Of a stretch of DNA of 64,000 nt, positions 15,620 to 22,900 are shown piece by piece; within the stretch, counting starts at the first letter, position 1, and every line of letters begins with the position of its first letter. Made by a program: the position numbers and the translations under genes. The notes beneath the pieces were generated by a model that had not been told where the DNA came from, did no database searches, and was given only the letters and a program-made list of their open reading frames with translations. The DNA is from Pseudarthrobacter phenanthrenivorans (GTDB lineage: Bacteria; Actinomycetota; Actinomycetes; Actinomycetales; Micrococcaceae). Location: the NCBI RefSeq assembly GCF_000813845.1, contig NZ_JWTB01000008.1, positions 1 to 64,000 on the forward strand. Direction: 5' to 3'.

Positions 15620-16050
15620 CTAGCCGAGCAGTTTTGCCTTCTGTGCGGCGAATTCGTCCTCAGTGAGGACCCCTGCGTCACGGAGGCCGGCGAGTTTGGT
15701 CAGTTCGTCGGCGATTAGCCGGCTGTCGAGTGCCGCAGACGGTGGGGCCGCCGGAGTGGCCGCCAGCTCCACATTGGAACCGAAGTCGGGATGCGCCCGG
15801 AACCAGTCCTCGATCTTCTCCGCGACCCCATGGTTGACGCTGACGACGGCAGCTCGGTTCCGCGGCCAAGGATCCGCAGAGTCCGCTCCAGCGCCTTAGA
15901 ACCCTTGCTGACGGAGAAGCCGGTTACATCGGCAATCCGGACCCGGAAGGCTTGCGTGAATTCGACAGGCTTCTTGTAGGACGCCGTGCCGTCACCGTTG
16001 TCGGTAATGGTGCCGTACCCGAAGCCGAGCTTGTGAGACGTTACTGCCAT
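15620..16050 (-). pseudogene. SHOCT-domain protein split by a frameshift
   Basis: The first 65 residues (MAVTSHKLGFGYGTITDNGD.. to ..GRGTEL) look like a small PH-like beta domain. Near 15850 the frame must shift by one base. It then continues AVVSVNHGVAEKIEDWFRAH and ends in a clear SHOCT domain (LIADELTKLAGLRDAGVLTE, DEFAAQKAKLLG) with the stop at 15620. The corrected protein is about 143 residues. SHOCT tails mediate oligomerisation or membrane recruitment in actinobacterial proteins. Broken gene or sequencing error. Confidence 0.7.
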
Positions 16051-16187
16051 GATGCCCCTCTGTAGTTGTAGTTCTCACCGGATTTTGCCACGCTGCCGCG
16101 CCATAAGCCGCTCGCCACGGCGCTGCGTTCATCTCGGAAGTCGTCTCTTCCCTTGACCGGGAAAATCCGTCAAGTTAGCTTGACCGG

Positions 16188-16610
16188 ATGGAAGATGATG
16201 CAAAGTCAGTGGAGCAGGCCCTTAGCCGCGGAGATGTCCACGAACTGCTCAGCGTGTGGGAGGACTTCAATCGCGGAGAGACGTGGCGGGAGGTCTCTGC
16301 CAACGGGGGAGACGAGGCACGGGCGGCCGCGTCACACTTCCTTACTGAGGTACGGGAAGTCGCCGCACTGGAGGCGCTACGCGCGAACGCAAAGGCCGTC
16401 GAACTGCTAACCGCCCGCCGCTGGTATGTCATCAAATCGGCACGCGAATCTGGCGCGACCTGGGCCCAGATCGGCGAAGCGCTAGGCGTTACGAAGCAAG
16501 CCGCACATGACTTCTACCGCCGCAAGATCGAAGAGCAGGAGAAGTACCTGCCCGACCTTCACGACGCGGCAGCTGCACGCGCCGTTCTGGACGACAACGG
16601 GGGAGAGTAG
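16188..16610 (+). CDS. HTH protein (AsnC-like/sigma-like helix)
   Basis: A 140-residue protein with a long N-terminal helical part and a good HTH at about residues 90-112 (GATWAQIGEALGVTKQAAHDFYRRK). The G-x-T/S-W-x-x-I-G-x-A-L-G-V-x-x-Q-A form is common in actinobacterial plasmid proteins. The second half of the HTH resembles sigma region 4. A related GATWKQVAE HTH is found in 62654-63160 and GYTWGEIAK in 25558-26103. It is a likely DNA-binding regulator; the target is unknown. Confidence 0.65.
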   Translation: MEDDAKSVEQALSRGDVHELLSVWEDFNRGETWREVSANGGDEARAAASHFLTEVREVAALEALRANAKAVELLTARRWYVIKSARESGATWAQIGEALGVTKQAAHDFYRRKIEEQEKYLPDLHDAAAARAVLDDNGGE

Positions 16611-16642
16611 CTACTCTGCCTTGCTTTACCTTCTAAACATGC

Positions 16643-16654
16643 TTCGCAAGTGAA
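16643..16654. promoter_or_regulatory. Outlying parS-like site
   Basis: TTCGCAAGTGAA, the reverse complement of TTCACTTGCGAA, matches the consensus of the parA upstream cluster. Confidence 0.45.
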
Positions 16655-16717
16655 GAAAGCGAAAACGGCTGATGGGGTTCCCGCTCCAGTGAGATCGCCA
16701 GATTTACGCTGTAGCCC

Positions 16718-17275
16718 ATGAACCTTCAGCAGGGAAACAGGCCGGTACTGACCCGACTTCGGGACCTGGTGCTAGACCCCGACCGGAACGTCAGATCCGA
16801 GCAGGAATTTGCCGCCTTCACGGCGCGCCCCGAGATCGCGGCCCTGCAGTGGCCGACCGAGGTACTCCGGCAGTGGCTTTGGGAGTTCGGCGACCGTCAC
16901 GAACTGTTGGTCGACTATGACGCCGTCTCGCTGGACCGCGTGGACTGGTTCTTGGAAGAAGTTCCTGCCGCTGAATTCGACGCCATGCCCACCGGCGCCA
17001 GCGAAGCCGGCCTCATCGAAGGGTTCGCGGCCCAGCACCGCTACTGGCTGACTGCGAAATCTCGGTACAAGCCAAGCGTCAAGGCCGATTGGGAGGAACG
17101 CGGCACGTGGTCGGTTCCGCCTGTGCTGATCGACCGCTCCCTTCTCGACCCGCCAGGTGACGGCTTGCAGGTGATAGAGGGCAGGACAAGAGTCGCGATC
17201 CTGCGCGGACGCCAGCAAGACAGACTGACCACGGCAAACCGTCACCTGGCATGGGTCGGCAGGCCGATAGCCTAA
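16718..17275 (+). CDS. ParB/Srx-like fold hypothetical protein
   Basis: A 185-residue protein. The C-terminal part (WSVPPVLIDRSLL to LQVIEGRTRVAILRGR) has the pattern of ParB/sulfiredoxin-like domains: a strand, then a P-V-L-I-D strand, then E-G-x-x-R-x-A-x-L. The N-terminal 110 residues are helical with many tryptophans (WPTEVLRQWLWEFGDRHELL). Similar proteins occur scattered in bacterial mobile elements, without a known function that I can cite. It is convergent with the Rep gene at 17316. Confidence 0.5.
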   Translation: MNLQQGNRPVLTRLRDLVLDPDRNVRSEQEFAAFTARPEIAALQWPTEVLRQWLWEFGDRHELLVDYDAVSLDRVDWFLEEVPAAEFDAMPTGASEAGLIEGFAAQHRYWLTAKSRYKPSVKADWEERGTWSVPPVLIDRSLLDPPGDGLQVIEGRTRVAILRGRQQDRLTTANRHLAWVGRPIA

Positions 17276-17315
17276 CGGTGACATGGGAACCGTGACGACG
17301 TCATTGCGCTGACCC

Positions 17316-19163
17316 TTACCCGGCCCTGCCGAACGCCATATCGGAGAGTGACCAGTCGTCGGGCGGTCCCTCGAACATTTCCCACGGATAGTCGTCGCCG
17401 GGGGAGAGGAGCTCGGCGACAGTGGTCACGTTCCTGGCGAGCCATTCCCGCCAGATGATGCGGTCGTTGCGGTACCGGTGAATCTGCGTCGCCACGGCCT
17501 CCAGGACTCCGAAATACTCGGCAAGCTGCGTCAGGGAAGTTCCTGCGACCACTGACCAGGAGCGGCCGGCGTCACGGGTGACCATGTTCCAGGCGGTGAG
17601 GATTTCCAGGGCTTCATGGACGGCGGAGCGGGAGAGCCTGGTCGCCCGGACGATCTCCATGGTGGACAGCCCGGGGGAGTGCTCGAGTGCTTCGTATACG
17701 AAGGCTGCCGGCAGTCCGAGTTCCCTGAAGACCGGGCGGAGAGCGTGGATCTTCCCTTTCTGCCAGGATGCGTCCTCGGCGGCGGTCTTCAGCTCTTCGG
17801 GGACGGTGAGCATGTACAGGTCACCCTTCGTTCCGCGGGCTTCTTCAACCAGGGTAACCAGGGGATCTTTCTCGCTACGCAGCTCGCGGAGATGAAGGCC
17901 AACGGTGGTGTGGTCGAGGCCGGTGGCAACGGCGATGGAGCGGACACCGAATTCGATGAAGCGTGATGCTGTCATGTGGGCTGCCTCCCCCAGGGCCCGC
18001 AACACCATCCTTCTGGCCATCCCTGTCCGAGATTGCTGATAGTTCACTTCCCTGATCCTCAGTGCATTGCGCCAGGTCCGGATGAACCGATGCTCTGCAT
18101 CGGGATTCGAAATCTGGCTAGACACCTTTACCCCTGCCGCCTGTGTATTTGGCTGGCTTGTGGGGGATCTGCGGACATTGTTTTTTCCGTCCCCGTTGGC
18201 CGGGTTTTTGCTGAGGTACGAGAGTGCTTTCATCCAGTCCCTGCGCAGGGCCGGGAGCCGGTGCCGGGCGGCGTACCTTGCATAGAAGGAGGCCAAACCG
18301 GGCCAGGTTCCCTGGAGCATCCGGCGCTCAACATCAACCAGCTCGAGGCCGGCGGCCGCGGCGCCAACGATGACTGCCTGGCGGGCATCCGAGTCGGTGG
18401 CGTACCGGTTCGTGTCGTACATGCCTGTCTGCGCCAGCACCTGCATCGCACGGGACATCCGGCCAACAGGCTGGTCGATGACGGGTGCATCTGCGGCGGT
18501 CGGCGTGAAGGTTTCCTCCTGGCGGAGGGCGCGGACAGCCTTGATCTCGGCGGCCAGGTCAGCGGTCATGGCCGCCCAGACCGCGGCGCTGTTGGGCCGG
18601 CGGGCGATGTCGTAGGCCATGGAAAGGCTCATCGCCAGCTCCTGGTGACCGCCACGCTTGTGCGGTGAGCCGGGCGTGCGCATGCAGCCGTGGAGCAGGT
18701 TCTGGTGCGGGGTCTTGTCCAGGGTCCGGTACCGGGTGCCCAGCGCCTCGACAAGATCACGCGCTTCAGAGAAGGTGACCCGCTGCGCCAGCGGGACGTA
18801 GACGTGGCGGCCGCCGTTGGGGGAGTAGTCCTCGATCCAGCGGGCCCCGACCGAGTGCAGCCACGTCTGGACGGCTCTGACGTCGGCCTGGACCCAATCC
18901 TGCCCGGCTACCGAGGAGTCGAAGTCGAGGAAGATCGCGGCGCAGGTGCCGTCTTTGCCGAAGATCCGGACGGCCGCCGGCACGCTCGGAAGTACATCGG
19001 TGAGATTTCGTTCATGCTTCTGCGGATACGACTTACCGGCGTCCTTGGAAAGCCGCACACGCGGCTGACCTGCGAGAACAGGTGCGAGGGCAGCCCAGGC
19101 AGCCTGGGCAGTGGCATTTTTGACGTGCGGCACGCCGACAGCAAGGTCTGGCAGCCCGATCAC
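17316..19163 (-). CDS. Prim-pol domain replication protein
   Basis: A 615-residue protein. The N-terminal region shows archaeo-eukaryotic primase features: FLDFD (about 78-82, the metal-binding D-x-D), then SPNGGRHVYVPL (s-x-H motif) and a basic TPGSPHKRGGH. The C-terminal half holds at least two winged-helix segments (SIAVATGLDHTTVGLHLREL; LSTMEIVRATRLSRSAVHEAL) that could bind the origin. It is a combined primase and initiator, as seen in actinobacterial plasmids. GTG 19163 is the likely start. Two RHH genes and a candidate antisense RNA lie directly upstream, which argues for a copy-number-controlled Rep. Confidence 0.75.
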   Translation of the reverse strand: MIGLPDLAVGVPHVKNATAQAAWAALAPVLAGQPRVRLSKDAGKSYPQKHERNLTDVLPSVPAAVRIFGKDGTCAAIFLDFDSSVAGQDWVQADVRAVQTWLHSVGARWIEDYSPNGGRHVYVPLAQRVTFSEARDLVEALGTRYRTLDKTPHQNLLHGCMRTPGSPHKRGGHQELAMSLSMAYDIARRPNSAAVWAAMTADLAAEIKAVRALRQEETFTPTAADAPVIDQPVGRMSRAMQVLAQTGMYDTNRYATDSDARQAVIVGAAAAGLELVDVERRMLQGTWPGLASFYARYAARHRLPALRRDWMKALSYLSKNPANGDGKNNVRRSPTSQPNTQAAGVKVSSQISNPDAEHRFIRTWRNALRIREVNYQQSRTGMARRMVLRALGEAAHMTASRFIEFGVRSIAVATGLDHTTVGLHLRELRSEKDPLVTLVEEARGTKGDLYMLTVPEELKTAAEDASWQKGKIHALRPVFRELGLPAAFVYEALEHSPGLSTMEIVRATRLSRSAVHEALEILTAWNMVTRDAGRSWSVVAGTSLTQLAEYFGVLEAVATQIHRYRNDRIIWREWLARNVTTVAELLSPGDDYPWEMFEGPPDDWSLSDMAFGRAG

Positions 19164-19174
19164 GGGGTGCTGTA

Positions 19175-19330
19175 CGATGAAGCTATTCCTTTCGGGAAGC
19201 CGATTTGGATGTGCGAATGGGACCTACCGCGGAGACGCGGAAGGTTTTGTTTGGTTAGATGTCTCGGTTGCCGGCAAGCTGTGGAGACATCAAGGCTTCG
19301 AAGGCCCGCCAAGTGCGGGCCTTCTTCTTT
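19175..19330 (+). ncRNA. Candidate antisense/copy-control RNA opposite the rep leader
   Basis: On the plus strand, opposite the leader of the minus-strand rep gene, are three stems in a row: CCGCG-gaga-CGCGG (19227-19240), GATGTCTC/GAGACATC (19258-19291) and a terminator GAAGGCCCGC/GCGGGCCTTC (19300-19324) followed by TTCTTTT. A TACGAT -10-like box sits at 19172. The U-run only makes sense for rightward transcription. It resembles a counter-transcribed RNA between a cop and a rep gene. Confidence 0.55.
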
Positions 19331-19560
19331 TAACCCGACATTTGCGCCGCCTTCTGCTGGTGGGCTTTGCCCAGGTCGGTCGAGTCGATGTATTCGGTCA
19401 CAGTCATCGAGACCCAGTCACTCAAGTGCTCGAATCCCTCGGCCGTGGCTATTTCGCGTGCGAGGTCGGCTTTCTCGACCGGCAAGCGGAAACCAATAAC
19501 CCGCCGTGCCCCTTTGGACTTACGGCCACGGCGCGTTGGAGTCGCTTCGTCAGCGGCCAT
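19330..19560 (-). CDS. Ribbon-helix-helix protein, cop-like
   Basis: A 76-residue protein from ATG 19560, preceded by an excellent AGGAGGAGA; the in-frame ATG at 19593 lacks one. It has a basic start (RRGRKSKGARRV), then a strand IGFRLPVEKADLAREIA and a second helix around LSDWVSMTVTEYI, the layout of CopG/RHH DNA-binding proteins. It is paralogous to 19624-19863. Placed just upstream of a Rep gene on the same strand, it may repress rep transcription as CopG does in pMV158-type plasmids (inference). Confidence 0.65.
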   Translation of the reverse strand: MAADEATPTRRGRKSKGARRVIGFRLPVEKADLAREIATAEGFEHLSDWVSMTVTEYIDSTDLGKAHQQKAAQMSG

Positions 19561-19623
19561 GGGTCTCCTCCTGTGGGTCAGTAGTACGGGCAAGATGTTG
19601 TCGCGGTTCTGAAAGTGCTTGCG

Positions 19624-19863
19624 TTAGGACGCGAGCTGGATGGGCAGTTCGTTCTGCTGCTGCTGCCGGAACTCGGGTCTCTTCTTATCCCGTGCCAGCT
19701 GCTTGGCGAGAGCGTCTGAGACATAGTCGGTGACGGTAATGCCCTTGGATGCAGCTATGAAGGCAACCTCATCCGCCGTCTTCTCTTGGACGCGGAAACC
19801 GATGAAGCCGCGGAGGCCCTTACTTGGCCGGCCGCGGGCTGCTTTTGCTGCTGGCTTCGCCAT
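19624..19863 (-). CDS. Second ribbon-helix-helix protein
   Basis: A 79-residue paralogue of 19330-19560. The basic RGRPSKGLRGFIGFRV corresponds to RGRKSKGARRVIGFRL, followed by a helix (TADEVAFIAASKGI) and VTDYVSDALAKQLAR. AAAGGACG precedes ATG 19863. The C-terminal KKRPEFRQQQQNEL is glutamine-rich. It is probably an autorepressor or partner of the other RHH protein in one copy-control or segregation unit. Confidence 0.65.
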   Translation of the reverse strand: MAKPAAKAARGRPSKGLRGFIGFRVQEKTADEVAFIAASKGITVTDYVSDALAKQLARDKKRPEFRQQQQNELPIQLAS

Positions 19864-20184
19864 CTGCCCGTCCTTTCAGTTGGCTGCAGCCCGAGGGCCG
19901 CAACTGCTTCAACTTCGATTTGGCGGTCTGACAGAGACACTTTTTGTTAAACCGCTAAGGGTGAAGCTATCACCGGGTTTCGTGGCATTTGAGGATTAAG
20001 CCGGGCGTGTTCAGCCGCGTGTTTAAAGGGCTGAACAAGGTATTCCGTAGTCCTAGGAGAAGAAACAGCAAGTGGATCCAGCCACGAATCGGACGTTCCG
20101 CCGCGAGATTCCGGGACACGTGCAGACATCAGGGAATGGGTTTTTTTGAAACGGCGCAGCCACGTTCCGGAGAGCGCCCAACTT
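19864..20184. other. Intergenic region with inverted repeats
   Basis: No gene seen. Contains GGTGA-agcta-TCACC (19960-19974) and GTTCAGC...GCTGAAC (20009-20036), both plausible operator palindromes for the divergent RHH gene and the gene to the right. Confidence 0.35.
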
Positions 20185-20538
20185 GTGCGACTCAGGGTCA
20201 GTTACGATGCGGCAGTGGACCTGCACCAGATAACTGATGGCATGAGTGGCTGCTTCGCCGTACGAACCTCCAGCGGCACGTTGTACAGCATCGATCTCGA
20301 TTCGACCCCGCGGAAGATCGTCCGCCTCGCAGAGGACCGGCCGCCTACAGAGGATTACGCCGACCTATCCGTTTCGAAGCTGCGGAAGGACGGGACCGAG
20401 ATCCCGCTTCTTGCCATAGGGAGGCTGACCGTGGGCGAGCCGGCACAGCTGGTCCTGGACGTTCGAGGGGACGGAGTGGTGACCGTTCGGGAAACGACGC
20501 CCGTGCTGTCGATTCGCCAGCTCTCAGGCGACGCCTGA
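20185..20538 (+). CDS. Hypothetical protein
   Basis: A 117-residue mostly beta protein (CFAVRTSSGTLYSIDLDS; LAIGRLTVGEPAQLVLDVRG; VVTVRETTPVLSIRQL). GTG 20185 with GGAGAG upstream is preferred; a TTG at 20146 would add 13 residues. No known motif. The repeated strand-turn pattern suggests a small beta-sandwich binding domain. Confidence 0.5.
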   Translation: MRLRVSYDAAVDLHQITDGMSGCFAVRTSSGTLYSIDLDSTPRKIVRLAEDRPPTEDYADLSVSKLRKDGTEIPLLAIGRLTVGEPAQLVLDVRGDGVVTVRETTPVLSIRQLSGDA

Positions 20539-20603
20539 CGGCTCCACTCAAACTGGGCACAGCGAAGCCCCTCCTCCTCAGGTTTCTGGGCAGGGGTGGA
20601 CCT

Positions 20604-20843
20604 TCAGGACTTCGCCATAGCTCCTTCTTGACTGGCTTTGTCTTGGTTGGCAATAAACTTCGTCACTGCCCGCCGGTCCCAGAACCAGGCGCCGACAATC
20701 TTCTTGCGCGGGGCAGGAAAAGAGGGTGCACTGCGGCCTGCCGCCTTACGGCACATCCGCGTCCGCAGATTGATCTCCGTAACGCCCATCGCCTCGGCTA
20801 CCTCTTTGAGGGTCATGTCCTGGGACAGTCGGTTTGCACTCAT
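20604..20843 (-). CDS. MerR/AlpA-like HTH protein
   Basis: A 79-residue protein with an N-terminal HTH (MTLKEVAEAMGVTEINLRTRM) and a wing-like basic part KKIVGAWFWDRRAVTKFI, the shape of excisionase/AlpA-type proteins. The ATG follows closely on a TGCTAGTCT extended -10, so the transcript is short-leadered. A GCAAC-N6-GTTGC palindrome overlaps its promoter, so it is a candidate autoregulator for that operator family. Confidence 0.65.
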   Translation of the reverse strand: MSANRLSQDMTLKEVAEAMGVTEINLRTRMCRKAAGRSAPSFPAPRKKIVGAWFWDRRAVTKFIANQDKASQEGAMAKS

Positions 20844-20862
20844 GCCCCGAGACTAGCAGTTA

Positions 20863-20878
20863 GCAACGGATCAGTTGC
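20863..20878. promoter_or_regulatory. GCAAC-N6-GTTGC operator at 20843 gene
   Basis: GCAAC-GGATCA-GTTGC, about 20 bases before the start codon. The same palindrome occurs at parA (15133) and at 22838. Confidence 0.6.
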
Positions 20879-20886
20879 AGGTTGCG

Positions 20887-21177
20887 CTACGGATTTGTTA
20901 CAGAGCCTCCGGGGCTGACCTGTCCAGCGTTCTCGTTCTTCTGGGCTTCGCGCTTGAGCCGGAAGGCCACGATGTCTGCCTCCTCCCACAGGGCGCCCCC
21001 AGACAGCCGGTCCGCCAGGGGTGCCGGGAAGTCTCTGTTGGCACCAGGTTCACCCGAAGCCCTTCGCTTCTCCCATGAGCGGATCGTGTTGCGGGGCACC
21101 CTGAGGTACTCGGACACCCTCTCGGCATCCATCAGCCCGCGCACGGCCCTGGTGTGGCGGGGGAGTTCCGTCGTCAT
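20887..21177 (-). CDS. AlpA/MerR-like HTH protein
   Basis: A 96-residue protein. The HTH VSEYLRVPRNTIRSWEKRRA is followed by a basic wing, DFPAPLADRLSGG, ALWEEADIVAFRLKRE. The order HTH, FPAP, W-x-x-x-D-I-x-x-F matches MerR-like excisionase/AlpA proteins. It overlaps the preceding gene (21174-21506) by 4 bases, so the two are co-translated. It belongs to a cluster of three tandem small HTH genes with the same domain order. Confidence 0.65.
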   Translation of the reverse strand: MTTELPRHTRAVRGLMDAERVSEYLRVPRNTIRSWEKRRASGEPGANRDFPAPLADRLSGGALWEEADIVAFRLKREAQKNENAGQVSPGGSVTNP

Positions 21178-21506
21178 GGGGCGGGATCCTTCACGTTCAG
21201 ACTCGCGATGTTGGGGTTTCCGGCCTTGCGCTCGTGCGCGACGATCTCATCGCGGAGCTTTATGACGTCGGAGACGTCATAGACGAAGGCTCCATTGATC
21301 ATGAAGGGCTCGCTGGGGTTCTCCGGATCCCTCACCGGCTCAGGCAGGAGCGTGTGCACTGCCCTGGATTTAGGCCGGCCCTTTTCGACCCACTCCTGCC
21401 GGCGCTTCCTCCAGACGCGAAAGGTCGGTTCCGGCACACCGAGGAATTCGGCCATGTCCCTGGGCTGGACCAGTCCTCGCAGGTTCCGCGGCCCCTTGTC
21501 TTCCAT
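21174..21506 (-). CDS. AlpA/MerR-like HTH protein
   Basis: A 110-residue paralogue of the two downstream genes: VQPRDMAEFLGVPEPTFRVWRKRR, a linker, then LPEPV and AFVYDVSDVIKLRDE. It is the first gene of the small operon 21506 to 20887. It is likely a DNA-binding regulator; related folds serve as excision factors or transcriptional regulators. Confidence 0.65.
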   Translation of the reverse strand: MEDKGPRNLRGLVQPRDMAEFLGVPEPTFRVWRKRRQEWVEKGRPKSRAVHTLLPEPVRDPENPSEPFMINGAFVYDVSDVIKLRDEIVAHERKAGNPNIASLNVKDPAP

Positions 21507-21590
21507 CTCCCAAGTTTTTCACGGTGACACTGGAATGTCAGGGAACCGTTTCAGTGTGTCGAGAAGGGGACGCTATTTCTCCTATGCATA

Positions 21591-21604
21591 TACGGTACAC
21601 TAAA
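21591..21604 (+). promoter_or_regulatory. TAYGGT-RY-ACCRTA operator, copy 3
   Basis: TACGGT-AC-ACTAAA, preceded by AAGGGGACGCTATTTCTCC, upstream of the DUF2637-like gene. The combined block is homologous to the promoter at 6952-6990 (minus strand). Confidence 0.7.
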
Positions 21605-21644
21605 TGTGCACTCGACATTTCACGACCAACCTGGAGCACGCACG

Positions 21645-22490
21645 ATGAATCCCCAACGCAAGGCCGCGCGCATTAGCCCGGAGAGCCGCCCGATCGCTTT
21701 CACCGCCGTCGGTGTTGCCACCCTCATCTACGCCGGCGCCTTCACCACCAGTTTCTTTGGGCAGGCCGCCCTGGCCGCCCACATGGCGATCCCCTCCGCG
21801 CTGCAGTACGTCGTTCCCGTGGTGGTCGACCTGGCCCTGGTCCTCTTCACCCTCGCAACCCTGTTGAGGAAGACCCGCGGCGAATCGACCCTCTGGACCA
21901 ACCTCGCTACCGCCGCCTGGACTACCGTCTCGATTGCCGCGAATGTCTTGCATGTACTTGTGCCAGCCGGCGCCGCGGAGTCCTGGAATTTCGGCATTTA
22001 CACCGGCGCTGCGCTCTCGGCCCTGATGCCACTTGGCGCCCTGGGAGCCTCCTTGGTCCTCGAGAACCTCCTGATCGAGCCTCCCGCGGCGGTGCACCCT
22101 GCGGCATCGGCAGTGGTGGCCGTACCGGTAGCCAAAGAGCCTGCTGTTGAAGCACCAGACGCCCCCAGCGAGCCCGCTCCGGCCGTGGAGGCTCCAGCTG
22201 CCCGCCCGACGGTTTTGACGGCCGCAGAGCGCCCCGCAGCCGCCCTGGCAAGCGTTCCCGCCCTGTCCGTTCGACCCACGCCTGCCCGTCCGCAGGCAGC
22301 CCGTCCGGTCGCTGCATCGAAGGTCACTAGTGACCCGCGCGTCATTGCTCAGGTCCTCGCCCACAAGGCTGAAGGCAAATCAATTCCGGCAATCGCCGAC
22401 CTGGTCGGAAAGTCCGAATCCACCGTGAAGCGGTACATCAAGGACGCCAAAGCAGCGGCCGAGCAGGACTCGAAAAACCAGGCAGCCTAA
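21645..22490 (+). CDS. DUF2637-like membrane protein with C-terminal HTH
   Basis: A 281-residue protein from ATG 21645 after GGAG; an upstream ATG at 21606 lies inside the promoter. Four transmembrane segments lie in the first 145 residues (AFTAVGVATLIYAGAFTTSF; YVVPVVVDLALVLFTLATLL; AAWTTVSIAANVLHVLV; ALSALMPLGALGASLVLEN). An alanine/proline-rich linker and a terminal HTH follow (KSIPAIADLVGKSESTVKRYIK). This is the arrangement of DUF2637 proteins of actinobacterial conjugative elements. It may link a membrane transfer complex to DNA. Confidence 0.75.
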   Translation: MNPQRKAARISPESRPIAFTAVGVATLIYAGAFTTSFFGQAALAAHMAIPSALQYVVPVVVDLALVLFTLATLLRKTRGESTLWTNLATAAWTTVSIAANVLHVLVPAGAAESWNFGIYTGAALSALMPLGALGASLVLENLLIEPPAAVHPAASAVVAVPVAKEPAVEAPDAPSEPAPAVEAPAARPTVLTAAERPAAALASVPALSVRPTPARPQAARPVAASKVTSDPRVIAQVLAHKAEGKSIPAIADLVGKSESTVKRYIKDAKAAAEQDSKNQAA

Positions 22491-22505
22491 GGACTAGCAA
22501 TTTAA

Positions 22506-22522
22506 GGTAGCAGCGTGCTACC
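22506..22522. promoter_or_regulatory. GGTAGC-N5-GCTACC operator, copy 5
   Basis: GGTAGC-AGCGT-GCTACC, upstream of 22573. Confidence 0.7.
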
Positions 22523-22572
22523 TTTAGGTTAACGAAACGCAGGCCTAACAAGTACAAAGGAAAGGGAACCTC

Positions 22573-22785
22573 ATGAGCACCGTCGTCATCCACAACCGCC
22601 CCAGCATCCTCGGCCGACTGTTCTGGATGGCCGTCATCGGCGTCGGCGGCTACTTCCTTGCAGAGGCAGTCCACTGCGAGTCCGTATATGGAGCCCTGTG
22701 GGAGACGGTGAAAGAGACCATCCCGGCCCTGCTGGACGGTTTCCGCGTCACTCTGGACGCCATCCGCAACGCGGCCGGCAAGTAA
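22573..22785 (+). CDS. Small membrane protein
   Basis: A 70-residue protein with one transmembrane helix (LFWMAVIGVGGYFLAEAV) followed by an amphipathic helical tail (ALWETVKETIPALLDGFRVTLDAIRN). AAAGGAAAGGGA precedes ATG 22573. Controlled by the GGTAGC operator. It may be a spread or transfer accessory protein next to the DUF2637 gene; no family recognised. Confidence 0.6.
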   Translation: MSTVVIHNRPSILGRLFWMAVIGVGGYFLAEAVHCESVYGALWETVKETIPALLDGFRVTLDAIRNAAGK

Positions 22786-22837
22786 GGAGCAGCCCATTCA
22801 GTAGCAGCCAGCACACCAGCAGACTAAACTAAGATAT

Positions 22838-22853
22838 GCAACAGAGCCGTTGC
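22838..22853. promoter_or_regulatory. GCAAC-N6-GTTGC operator at LRR gene
   Basis: GCAAC-AGAGCC-GTTGC, directly after a TAAGAT -10-like box, upstream of 22901. Confidence 0.6.
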
Positions 22854-22900
22854 AAAAAACCCTAATGCAGGCCCCGTTAAGAGAACGGTAAGAACCCACC

